From: Adineta steineri
Lineage: Eukaryota; Rotifera; Eurotatoria; Adinetida; Adinetidae
Assembly: GCA_905250115.1 (NCBI GenBank)
Contig: CAJNOI010000218.1
Span: 1-64,000 of the forward strand
Direction: 5' to 3'
Length of the DNA stretch: 64,000 bases
Part shown: one piece after another, positions 40,401 through 51,065 of the stretch
Layout: the number at the start of each line of letters is the position of its first letter
Numbering within the stretch: position 1 is the stretch's first letter
Notes under the pieces: generated by a model
Database searches by the model: none
The model's input: the letters and a program-made list of their open reading frames with translations, nothing else
What the model was told of the DNA's origin: nothing
Translations under genes and position numbers: made by a program

Positions 40401-41833
40401 CATAACACAGTAATTAGCATTCTCTCTGCATCTATATCATCACTCTCCGTGCACGTTTTCATCTAGACACTCATCACACTAAATCTCGAAGATAATCAAA
40501 TAGGAGCTGTTGGAGCACAGTATTTGGCTGATGGATTACGGCATAACACAGTAAGTATCATTGTCCCTTCAAATATACTATGTCTTCACCTGCGCTTTTT
40601 CATCTAGACACTCATCACACTAAATCTTGATGATAATCAAATCGAAGCTGTCGGAGCACAACATTTAGCTGATGTATTAAAACATAGCACAGTAATTAAC
40701 ATTCTCTTTTCATCCATAGCATGTCTCTACCTGTACTTTTTCATCTAGACACTCATCATACTAAATCTTCAACGTTATCAAATTGGAGATGTTGGAGCAC
40801 AACATTTTTCTGATGTATTAAGACATAACACGGTATTTATCACTCTCTCTTCATCTGCACGATGTCTTTACCTGTATTTTTTCATCTAGACACTCACCAC
40901 ACTAAATCTCCGAGGTAATGAAATCGGAGATGTTGGTGTACAATATTTGACTGATGAATTACGATATAACACAGTATTTATTATTCTCTCTTCATCTATA
41001 CCATCTCTTTATCTACATTTTTTCATCTAGACACTCACTACACTAGATCTCCAATCGAATGAATTTGGAACTGTTGCTCTACAACATTTGGCTGATGTAT
41101 TAAGACATAACACAGTAATTAGCAGTCTGTATTCATGTATACCATGTGTTTACCTGTAGGTTTTCATCTAGACACTCACCATAATATATCCCGGAGATAA
41201 TCTAATTGGTGATGTTGGAGTACAAAACTTGGCTGATGGGTTACAATATAATACAGTAATTAGGATTCTCTCTTCATCTGTACGATGTCTTTACCAGCAT
41301 TTTTTCATCTAGACACTCACCACACTCCATCTTGGAAACAGTCAAATTGGAGATGTTGGAGCACAACATTTAGCTCATGCATTACGACATAACATAGTAT
41401 TTATCATTGTCTCTTCAAGTATACTATCTCTTCACGTACACTTTTGCATCTAGACACTCATTATACTAAATCTCCAACACAATCAAATAGGAGATATTGG
41501 AGCACAACATTTGTGTGATGTATTACGACATAACACAGTAATTAGCATTCTCTCTTCGTCTATACCATGTCTTTCCCGTACTTTTTCATATAGACGCTCA
41601 CCACATTAAATCTCGATGATAATCAAATCGGAGCTGTCGGAGCACAATATTTGGCTGATGAGTTACGACAAAATACAGTAATTAGCACTCTCTTTTCTTC
41701 TATAGTATATCTTTGCCTGCACTTTTTCAACAAGACACTGACCACACTAATTCTCCGAGGTACTGGAATTGGTAACGACATCGAACGTGAAATCAATGAA
41801 TATATGGCACGCAATGAAAGTAGAAAACCATAA
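37427..41833 (+). CDS. F-box protein with 22 leucine-rich-repeat exons (ribonuclease-inhibitor type LRR)
   Basis: Exon 1 (37427-37579) encodes an F-box-like motif ('LPVELVYRIMDHQSDLTML', 'RNVCQRLNNVVDSYERY'). After a ~1.2-kb intron come 21 exons of 84 bp starting at 38784, each exactly one 28-residue LRR of the form 'TLTTLNLxxNQIGDVGAQHLA', ending 'DGLRHNT'. A last exon (41735-41833) ends 'NESRKP' and stop. All exons join in phase 0. Introns are about 57 bp, open with GTAATTA or GTATTTA and close with TTTTTCATCTAG. No unit examined carries a stop or frameshift. Predicted product about 671 residues, a curved LRR solenoid. F-box/LRR proteins typically act as substrate receptors of SCF ubiquitin ligases in the cytosol; that role here is inferred. 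37580-38783 may hold decayed exons, but none could be supported. Confidence 0.78.
38784..41833 (+). repeat. tandem array of 22 LRR exon-intron units, 141-bp period
   Basis: Exon starts fall at 38784, 38925, 39066, 39207, 39347, 39488, 39630, 39771, 39903, 40044, 40185, 40326, 40467, 40608, 40749, 40890, 41031, 41172, 41313, 41454, 41594 and 41735. Almost all steps are 140-142 bp (one is 132). Exon and intron are both conserved across units, so the whole 141-bp unit has been copied and homogenised. Confidence 0.92.
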
Positions 41834-42320
41834 AAGTTACTATCGAATGTATTTCGATAACGGACACATAGCTAGTGACGGTGGTAGTTATTTTTTATCG
41901 TGTAGTGTAATTTTTATAAGCACCATAAATAAAACCGCGTTTTTTAAACTTAATCTGTGTTTTGATGACAATGTTTGGTTAGTGCTTTTGTTTTGACGGG
42001 AAGGAAATTGTGTAAAAGAAAAGAATGGAATTTTTAGAAAAGTATTTTGTGACACTGCAGCAGGTGCAAAATCATACACAGATTGTATATTATAGTAGTA
42101 AAAATTTCATGGCGTGTTCTCACGTCAGTGAGGATGAAGCGGAAAATGTTTAGTATGGTGGTCGCAAAACTCTCAATGATCCTTCTTGATAAGTTCTAAC
42201 AATAAAAAGTTCTTTGTGATAATAGTAAAACCCTGAGAAGTTATTCTCAGTAATGCTGATGTAAAACGGTTCTGTTGGATGATATTGAACCAGAAAAGTT
42301 TTTCTCCAATAGTAGTGAAC
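41834..42320. other. non-coding interval
   Basis: 3' flank of the F-box/LRR gene. AT-rich, with no gene supported. Confidence 0.6.
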
Positions 42321-42396
42321 CGTGGGTGTGGGTGTGGGTGTATGGACATAGGTGTAGGTATTCTCTTAACCTTTATCCTCACCCGCACCCACAACC
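42321..42396. repeat. telomere-like hairpin (copy 10)
   Basis: Left arm CGTGGGTGTGGGTGTGGGTG, right arm CACCCGCACCCACAACC. The 29 bp at 42356-42384 are identical to part of copy 7. The sodium channel relic begins immediately to its right. Confidence 0.85.
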
Positions 42397-44104
42397 TTTA
42401 ATATCTAGTAATTCTTTTTCATTTTCTAATTGACGTTCATTTTCAGCTTCATCTTTACTTTGTTGTTCAAGATAAGATCTTGAAACAATAGCTAAGATTA
42501 AATCAATTAAATAAAATGAACCAAAAAATATAACAGAAAGAAAATATAAAAAATGATAACGACCAGCTGCTGATAAAACCTAAATAAACATTTTATTTAA
42601 ATAATTCAAATTTCTTTATTTACTAATTGATAAAGATTTTTCTAATAATCTTGTGTCATTCATCGAAAACATAAAAGCATAACCCAATCATAATTATCAA
42701 AACTATAAAAATAAATCAAAATTAAAATTCACCTTTTATATCCAAAATCGGGACTAGAAAAAATTAATTAATTAATTTAATAATTAAAATAAGAAAAAAA
42801 TTACCTTTCACCTCGATCTTTCCAACCAACATAACCATTAGGACATTTTGTACTTCTACTTGGATTACCACAAAGTAAATATAGTTCATCTTTTTCATAC
42901 CAATAAAGGTAAATAAATTATTTTTACAGTGAATATTCAAAATAATAAAAAGACAATGAAATATTATTAAAATTCTAACTATAAAAGATCTAATTTGTTT
43001 GATAACTCTCTACATACTTTCATTATTCATTTGTTTTAAATAGAAATTATATGAAATATTAAATCCAATATTGGAATTATTTATAAAAGATTCATAAGTG
43101 GCTACACATTTTTGTCGAAGAACGCCCATATAAAGTTGTATTCCAATCTATAATAATAAAAAAGATTTTATCGAATATTTCATTTTTTTTGTAAATGTTC
43201 AACCAAAGCAAATATGGAAAGAATAAAAGCTGATAAAATAGCAATATCACTTAAAGACCTAAATGATTGTATTAATGAATATACAATTGTTTTTAAACTT
43301 AGAAAAATGAATGAATTAATTATTTTAAAATATAAAATAATTAAACCAGGTACAACTGCAACAGTTTTTAATGCTCTTAGTACAGCAACTTTTTCCAAAT
43401 TAACAAAAAATGCAACATAACTAAAATATAAAAGTATTTTTCTATTTAAATAAATCCATACGCAATTGTAATAACAGTAAAATCCAATCAATTCTATGGA
43501 TCACATAAAAATGTATATATTCCTATAAATACATATCTAGAAACATAATAATTATTATTAAGAAGAAATTAAAATCATATGACATACTCAACCGTTTCCG
43601 GTACATTTTTAAATGTCATAAATATATAATTAGTTATAATCGAAAGCATAAATAATGTACTAAAAAGTGAATGTGTTAATATAAGAATAGCTAAACGTCG
43701 AGTAAAATTAAATGGATAAAATATAAAACAAGCTGATGTTGAACTAAATCGAAATATCGTGTGATTTTTATTAATAACGACAAATACCTACAACGATTTT
43801 AATAGAATTCTACATACATATTCCGTACAATAATAATTATTGATTTCTTCAATTGGTTTTCCAATAAGTTCCCTAGGAAATTTATTTTTTAAGATTCTTG
43901 GTAATTTTTGTCCAACAGCTAAATCTTTATTAGCTATTCGTTTTTGTTCAATTTATTCATCGGATGACGTTAAACATTATTATCTTTATGTATTGATTGT
44001 TGAGAAGTAATACGTTCAGCTTCTTCTTCTTCTTCTCAATAATGTTTTATATGTTCAATTGATTCATGAGTAAATTCGCGAAAGATAATCGAATCATAAT
44101 CCAT
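42397..44104 (-). pseudogene. voltage-gated sodium channel alpha subunit fragment: N-terminus and domain I only, decayed
   Basis: Read from 44104 leftward: N-terminal 'FREFTHESIEHIKHY', 'LAVGQKLPRILKN', 'PIEEINNYY'. S1-like sequence follows at about 43700-43600 ('LAILILTHSLFSTLFMLSI'). Then S4 ('[14 protein letters not shown]', about 43400), the S4-S5/S5 stretch ('[19 protein letters not shown]'), 'GIQLYMGVLRQKCV', the turret ('LYLLCGNPSRSTKCPNGY'), a pore-loop exon, and S6 ('IFFGSFYLIDLILAIVS') at about 42500. These match domain I of Nav channels in order. S2-S3 were not found. The pore exon has in-frame stops near 42661 (expected Leu) and 42643 (expected Trp), and a stop lies in the N-terminus. 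Domains II-IV are absent: coding sequence ends ('LENEKELLDIK') right at hairpin copy 10. This is a clear host-gene relic, not a working channel. Confidence 0.8.
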
Positions 44105-44407
44105 TTTGATTATTATCATTTACTCAGGGGTGCTGGCTTAACATTAGTATTAGGAAAATGCTAATACTTATGTATTAACTTCAAAAAATAATTTAATGCT
44201 TTGGTATTAGTATTAAATAACTATCAGTCTAATGCTAATATCTACGACATTTATGTGTGCTGTTTTCAAATGCATTGTTTGAGTCCTAACATTACACTCT
44301 ATTTGTGAACTTCTTATATTACTTGTTATAGAACAGTTGTATATACTTCTGAAAAGAAAACAGACATGATGACTGTAACGGAAATGAATGAATGCATATA
44401 AACAATT

Positions 44408-44688
44408 CTCTTTCTCGTAGAGAAGAGTTCAATAAACATAAATCGTCTGCTTGCTTGCTTGTGTGTCCACAGGGTCAAAAAAACATCGAAAACTCATTTT
44501 TCCAAAAAGACATTTCTAGACGTATTTCAATGCGAGGACTTGGAATCTAGGGGGTCTGTTGAGTGATCATGGTGAGGGGAGGGGGCGAAGAGGGTGCAAA
44601 GGTTAAAAAAACATCGAAAATGTATTTTTCACGGCTTTCAATTGTTTTTTCAATAAATGTGGAGAAAATGCATTTCTACGAGAAAGAG
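44408..44688. mobile_element. dispersed repeat B, copy 1 (CTCTTTCTCGTAG ends)
   Basis: Starts CTCTTTCTCGTAG and ends with its exact complement CTACGAGAAAGAG. Contains a (CTTG)n run and a 'GGGTCAAAAAAACATCGAAAA' type motif also found, inverted, near 59606. Similarity to copy 2 continues about 30 bp past the right end, so the full repeat is a little longer. Non-coding. Confidence 0.65.
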
Positions 44689-44724
44689 CTAGGTGAGTCC
44701 TCGTACGAGCGTTACTTATGAATC

Positions 44725-45019
44725 AATATCTTTTATTGAATAAATAAAAGAAAAATGTAACAACAAAAGTATTAAACTAATTTCTAGTGCTTCTTAATTG
44801 AGCTTATGGTTTAGACTCTATTCAGTCGTCGAGTCCTCCAATACAATTCAGAATAATTGTATCACCACGTTGAGTCCAACCTTCATCCGAAGTGTTTGTG
44901 TTGAGACTGACTATATCTAATACGCAAGGCAATAGAAAAAGAAACAGAACAAGAGAAAGATAAATGTGGTAAAGCAAGGGAGGTTATTGAAAATTATGTC
45001 TATCTATTCTCTTGGCACA
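44725..45019 (+). repeat. dispersed repeat A, copy 1
   Basis: About 295 bp starting TCTTTTATTGAATAAATAA and ending CTCTTGGCACA. It includes GTTGAGTCCAACCTTCATCC and an A/G-rich tract. Related copies lie at 46221-46540 (inverted) and about 59700-59998. Confidence 0.7.
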
Positions 45020-45310
45020 AATATCAATATTTCTTTAATTTGATTTTATTCTATTGACATTTTTAGATATAAATCTATCTATAATCAGTCATCATGTCTG
45101 TTTTCTTTTCAGAAGTATATACAACTGTTCTATAACAAGTAATATAAGAAGTTCACAAATAGAGTGTAATGTTAGGACTCAAACAATGCATTTGAAAACA
45201 GCACACATAAATGTCGTAGATATTAGCATTAGACTGATAGTTATTTAATACTAATGTCAAAGTATTAAATCAATTTTTTAATTCTAATACCAAAGCATTA
45301 AAATTAGTAT

Positions 45311-46220
45311 TAGATATATCAAACTTAAGAATTTTAGAATAAGTTGTCTACATACTTAACTTTGTCTATTTGCATCTCTGGGTGTGTCTCTCCTTTCTTC
45401 TATGTTTTGACACTAATAAAAACGTCATAGATAATCAAACGTAAATAAAGAAGAGAACATGTTTTCAAAATATCAAACAGAACTATAAAAATAACATCAT
45501 TCTAACCAAGTGGAAAAATTTCAATATACATTTTACTACTTTTCATCAGAACAATAAACGAGATGATCTATAACAATTCTATATATAATAATTTTATTTT
45601 AATTGTTCAGTGATTTTGATAAAAAAAATTACAATTTTTATTTTTCACATAGATTATTCTAGTCTAAGAATAAGATCTTGAATAAAATATTAAATTATCT
45701 AGATATATCGTGTGGTATCATTATGAAACTACTTAGAATTATCGCCAGTGTTTATAATTCACATTGACTAGTATTATAATCAAGCTGTAATACATTAAGT
45801 ATGTATTTTTTGTAGTTTAAAGACGAAATTTGTTATTAAATATCGACATTTGGAACATTTCTATGTGCTCATCTTGTATTTTATTTTTGAAATAAAATTA
45901 TATCTAAATAACATACATATCACGATTAAAGTTTGAATTTATTTATCAGTTTGTTGTTCGAGGAGTTTCATAAAAAAAACAATACTATATTAACTAAAAG
46001 TTGATTTTCTTTTGTTTTATGAACAAAAATCAAAAGATTTCAAATATTATATAGAATTTAATGTATCAAAGAAAAAAAAATAACTTAATCATGTCGAAGT
46101 GTCCAAAGTATATGTTAATCTGATGGAGAACAATAAAGTGTATGGACCGTTGCATCTCTTGCTTTGAAAAAGTTTTGTTTTTTGGATCGTTCAGTTGAAA
46201 ATAGTTTTACAAGCTGAATA
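45311..46220. other. non-coding interval
   Basis: About 900 bp of AT-rich sequence between repeats. Nothing recognised. Confidence 0.6.
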
Positions 46221-46540
46221 TTGTGCCAAGAAAATAGAGGGACATCCTTTCAAATAACCCCCCACCCTTTTTTCTATTGTTCAACATTTATCTTTTTCTT
46301 GTTCTGTTTCTTTTTTCATATTCTGGTTTTTATGATATGCTCAGTCTCAATATGAACGCGAGAGGCGAAGGTTGACTCGACGTGGTGAAACAAGAACTAT
46401 TCTGAATTGTATGTATAGACTCGAAAACGGAATAGCGTCTGAACCAGAAGCTCAATCAAGAATCAATAGCAACTGTTTTATTAGTTTATTGTAGTTACAA
46501 TATCGTTGTATTTTTCTCTTATCTATTCAATAAAAGATAT
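46221..46540 (-). repeat. dispersed repeat A, copy 2 (inverted)
   Basis: Begins TTGTGCCAAGAAAATAGAGG and runs to TCTATTCAATAAAAGA, the reverse complement of copy 1 with scattered differences. Like copy 1, it carries the CACGTnGAGTC core near its middle. Confidence 0.7.
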
Positions 46541-46585
46541 ATATTCAGTATATATTTGATTTATTCACTTTTCGTTACAAATATA

Positions 46586-46632
46586 AGGGTGTGGGTGTTG
46601 GTGTCATATTCATCTCACACCTACTCTCAATA
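46586..46632. repeat. telomere-like hairpin (copy 11)
   Basis: Left arm AAGGGTGTGGGTGTTGGTGT, right arm CTCACACCTACTCTCAAT; short loop. Confidence 0.75.
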
Positions 46633-46658
46633 ATTTACAGTCGAGTGTTCGACGAAAA

Positions 46659-46820
46659 ATGAGCAAGAATGTTGATGTTCAGACCGAGCTAACACCGATT
46701 AAATTTGATGATAAAGAGATGAATTGTCGACGACACATAATGAACGAAGAAGAAACATTTAATCTAAGTCATATGTTGATAATAACAGAGAATTCGGTGA
46801 TGCACTATACGACTCTATAA
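46659..46820 (+). CDS. possible short ORF (53 residues), doubtful
   Basis: ATG at 46659 to TAA at 46820: a charged peptide ('MSKNVDVQTELTPIKFDDKE') without signal, TM helix or known domain. It starts just beyond hairpin copy 11 and could be the 5' remnant of a lost gene or chance. Confidence 0.15.
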   Translation: MSKNVDVQTELTPIKFDDKEMNCRRHIMNEEETFNLSHMLIITENSVMHYTTL

Positions 46821-47184
46821 CAAGAGATTTTCGCAATTGCGCTGATAGTAATGTCGGTCTCTGATCCATATATTTCATTTATCTATTCTCTAAATATTTC
46901 GTTTGTCTATCCTTCATATATCGTGTGTATCTATCCTTCATATATTTCATTCGTATATCCTTCTTATCACTTTCGTTCAGACCTTGCCTATGCACGCTGT
47001 CTATCTCGTTCTAAGGCCACAAATAATGGATGCATATTAAAAAGAAGGTGAGAAAGAACGCAAAAAGACAGTTGACGAGTAATGTAGTATTATATTGTGT
47101 GTTTAATTTCGTATATGATGTGTGAAGTCGTCTGTATATTCAAATAGAGATTTATAGTATTACTTCATATTTAATATATATAAT

Positions 47185-50100
47185 ATGACCCATTCCAATA
47201 ATGTAGAATCTATCACAGCAAAATCAAGTTTAGCAAGTGAAAATATCATCAATGATATTAAATCAGAGGTGGATCCTATTGTCGGATACTCTGAAGAGCC
47301 TTTATTACCACTTTCCAAAGCATGTTCTCCATTGAATAATATTCTTCATAATTTATCATTTTACGTTCACATGGCACTCGATGAAACTCCAGAAGTGCCA
47401 CCTGATGGACTGACAATCGACGAGAGCGCTGCAATTCGTCTCTATACAATTGAATGGATAGGACCATATCGAAGCCTTTATTCGATGCTCAATTACACTC
47501 TCAAGAATCATGACCGTGAGAATCTTCGACCTTATTTTAAGTATTTGAAACTTTTTTTAACTGCTCTGGTCAAATTACCATGTGTTCCACCATTAACTGT
47601 TTGGCGAGGAGTGACAAAAAATGTGAGTGATGAATTTCCACCTGATACTCCAGTTACTTGGCGAGCATTTTCATCGTGCACAACTGCATTGCCTGTATTA
47701 GAGAACGAGATGTATTTGGGTAATACTGGCAGCCGAACATTATTCTCTTTGGAAATTATTAATGGTCGAAGAATATGTGCTCATTCACATTTTGTTACTG
47801 AAGATGAAGTTCTTATTCTTCCTGGTACTCGCATGATAGTTCAATCGCAATTTAGTCCGGCACCTGAACTTCATATTATTCATTTGAAACAGATCGTACC
47901 CAAGGAAGTACTATTGGAACCACCATTTGAAGGTAATTTTAATATTTTCAATCACTTATTTTTAATTAATAGTATTTTTATATTTAGGTGCACTTCTTTA
48001 TCCAAAACCTGAGTAAGTCTAATCTCGTATTTTCTATGAAACATTTGTTTATATTTACAAGACGCCCTTGGTATCATAAAAAGAGATTTATCATTTCAAT
48101 CTGTTTATTTATTACTCTGTTTATTGGAGCAATCATTGTTGGTACTGTATTAGGAACAAGATCTAAAATCAATGTAAAAGGTACGATTTTTTATATTCTT
48201 AATTTAGTTCAAAGGCAAGCAATTATTGTATCTTCTCGTCCTTCGTTTATCAAATCTTTTTTTCAAAAATATTCACATTTTTAGCAATATTCGTGAATCA
48301 TAAATGCCGATTAAAATAAATCACGATCGGCAATCGATTTGTTTTAAATATTTTCGTGTCATTTTATTGTAGATTTCTTATTACTTTTTCTATTTTCTAT
48401 TAAGTAATCCGTCATACAATTTAAAAATCATAAAATATAACAAATAACTCGTATTACTAGGCATGAGTAATAACAGAATAATCGGAGTCTTAGTAAATAG
48501 TTTATTATTATTCCGCAATTTGAGAAGAAACAAAAATTTAATAAAATCGTCACTGAACGTTGTTTAACTTCGCAATGAAATCACGTCTTTCAATGGAGCC
48601 AACGAGTCGGAAGTCTTTATTAGAAGATTTTTTAGATTAATAAGTTCGAAAAATATATTAAATGATGTTCTTAAATGAACATAGCAGTTCATAATTCACT
48701 TATGATCTTTGCTGTTTAGTGTATTTTTTAATATTCTCTTCATTTAGTGCCTGTATGTAACAAGCCTTTTACAGGACCAAACTCCTATAAGACTAGAGGC
48801 ATACCAACTTCTGCAACACTAGGCCACTTTAGAAATGACAGACAACTCGATGTGGTAATAGTCGATCAACGAAATAAAGACGTTGCTATGGTTTTTAACA
48901 ACGGAGACGGAACTTTTTTGACTCCAGGAAGTTATGTAACTGGTAACAATCCTGCATCTGTAATATCAGCTGATATTAACAATGACAACAAGATGGATTT
49001 AATAGTGGCCAGTCAAAATAATAATATCGTTAATGTGTTTATTGGCTTTGAAAATGGAAACTTTCAAACTTCAATGAGCTATATGGTTGGTGCCGCACCT
49101 TACTCAGTCATCGCAGCAGATTTTAACAATGATAATAAACTAGATCTCGTAACAGCAAATCTAGACGATAGCAGCATCAGTATACTTCTTGGCAATGAAA
49201 ATGGAGGTTTTCGAACACAAAGCAAATACACAGTTGGTAATGGACCACAATCAGTAATATCAGTTGATGTCAGCAATGATAATAAATTGGATCTGGTAAC
49301 AGCCAACTTTCCTGATAATACCATCAGTGTATTACATGGAAATGGGAATGGAGGATTTCGAAATCAAATAAATTATATGGTTGGTAATGGACCACGATCT
49401 GTAACTTCTATTGATTTCAACAATGATAACAAACAGGATCTGGCAGTGGTCAACTACTATGATAACACTGTTAGTTTGCTACTTAACAATGGAAATGGAG
49501 CCTTACAAATTACAATGAACTACACTGTTGGTAATGGACCACAATCTATTATATCAGTTGATATCAACAATGATAATAAATTGGATCTAGTAGTGGCTAA
49601 CTATCTTGACAACACTATTAGTGTATTGCTTAGTAGTGGAAATGGAAAATTTCAGATTCAAAGCAAGTATACAGTTGGTAGTGGATCATACAATATTATA
49701 TCAGTTGATTTCAACAATGATAGTAAAATGGATTTGGCAGTGGTCAATTCGATTGATAACACCGTCAGTATATTGCTTAGTAATGAAAATAGAACTTTTC
49801 AGACACAGACAACATTTATGGTTGGTAACGGACCACAATCTTTGACATCTGCTGATTTCAATAATGATAGCAAAATGGATCTGGGAGTGGCCAATGCAAA
49901 TGACAATACCATCAGTATACTATTTAGTAATGGGAATGGAGATTTTCGGACTCCGGACAGTTTTGCAGTTGGTAACAGACCCGTGTCTGTAACATCCGGA
50001 GACTTTAATAATGATAGCAAGTTGGATCTGGTAGTGGCTAATTCCAATGATAACACCGTTAGTGTATTACTTAGTAATGGAAATAGAACCTTTCAAAATC

Positions 50101-50822
50101 AAACGAACTATATGGTCGGTAGAATACCTCAAACTGTGATATCAGCTGATATCAATGGTGACAATAAACTAGATTTAGCAATTGCTAACTCTCACGAAAA
50201 TACCATTAGTGTGCTTCTCGGGAATGGAAATGGCAGTTTCCGAACTCAAAGCAAGTATACAGTTGGTAGTGGACCTTATACTATCCTATGTGCTGATTTT
50301 AATAATGATAACAACCTGGATTTAGTAGCAGCTAACTACGGCTATAACACTGTGAGTATCTTACTCGGAATTGGAAATGGAAGTTTTCAAACTCAAAGCA
50401 AGTATACGGTTGGTAATTCACCACAATCTATTGCAGCCGCTGATTTTAATAATGATAGCAAACTAGATCTAGCAGTTGCCAATGTGATTGATAATACTAT
50501 TAGTATATTACTTGGAAATGGAAATGGTAGTTTTCAGCAGCAAAACGTGTATATGGCTGGTAGCAATCCAGTCTTTATTATATCAGATGATTTTAATAAT
50601 GATAATCTGTTGGATTTGGCAGTAGCCAATCAATTAGAAGATACCGTTAGTGTTTTTCTTGGAAATGGAAATGGAACCTTCGAACGTCAAAGGAAATATG
50701 GAACTGGAAGCGGACCATCTTGTATTCTATCAGGTTATTTAAATAATGATAGCAACGTAGATCTAATTGTGGCTAACGAACATTCTGGAGACTTGTCTGT
50801 TTTCCTGAACAACTGCGACTAG
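47185..50822 (+). CDS. ADP-ribosyltransferase - transmembrane - VCBS/FG-GAP repeat fusion protein
   Basis: Four exons: 47185-47932, 47988-48012, 48062-48180 and 48748-50822 (phases 1, 2, 1), about 988 residues. Exon 1 carries an arginine-type ART fold with the R-S-E triad: Arg141 in 'VWRGV', Ser in 'FSSCT' (162-166) and the E-x-E pair Glu206/Glu208 in 'TEDEVLILPG'. Such enzymes transfer ADP-ribose from NAD+ to a protein side chain. Exon 3 encodes basic residues (RPWYHKKR) followed by one TM helix. The positive-inside rule predicts a type II protein, with the enzyme in the cytosol and the repeats outside. Exon 4 has about 14 repeats of ~46 residues ('SVISADFNNDNKLDLVVAN..DNTISVLLGNGNG'), some with DxNxDxxxD-like calcium-binding spacing. 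No signal peptide. All catalytic residues are present, so activity is plausible. A receptor-like enzyme is inferred; target and ligand are unknown. Confidence 0.8.
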
Positions 50823-51065
50823 TTAAACAACTTATTGATATTAAAGAACTGATTGTTATACATGTTCTAGGAGTAACGACGAACTGTAATAGAATACTAT
50901 TTCTCTATCGTTTTTTTTCAATTCAATGTGTTACAAAATTTATGTATTTAAATATGTTCATATAATTTAATTTTGTTTCTCGATTTTTTTAAATAGTTTT
51001 CTTTATCTATGTACGTTGGATACAGTTACAAAGAAGATGAATTTGATCATCTTCTTACTTCTGAG
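50823..51065. other. 3' flank of the ART-VCBS gene
   Basis: AT-rich sequence that should contain the 3' UTR. No distinct signal supported. Confidence 0.4.

Larger units (their letters stand above)
44211..45250. mobile_element. MITE-like palindromic element with 165-bp inverted arms
   Basis: 44211-44375 and 45086-45250 are inverted copies over 165 bp, apparently identical throughout. They flank about 710 bp of interior that carries two other dispersed repeats. Beyond the arms, AT-rich units with CTTTGGTATTAG-like motifs continue on both sides (to about 44134 and 45310), so the true ends may be wider. No transposase is encoded. This is a non-autonomous DNA transposon of unknown superfamily; identical arms imply recent origin or ongoing arm conversion. 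Confidence 0.75.

Noticed and set aside
38784-41833. Regular 141-bp periodicity that could suggest a satellite or a CRISPR-like array
   Set aside because: Each unit encodes an intact 28-residue LRR with splice sites, so it is a multi-exon gene.
45054-45248. 64-codon frame
   Set aside because: It lies inside the inverted arm of the palindromic element.
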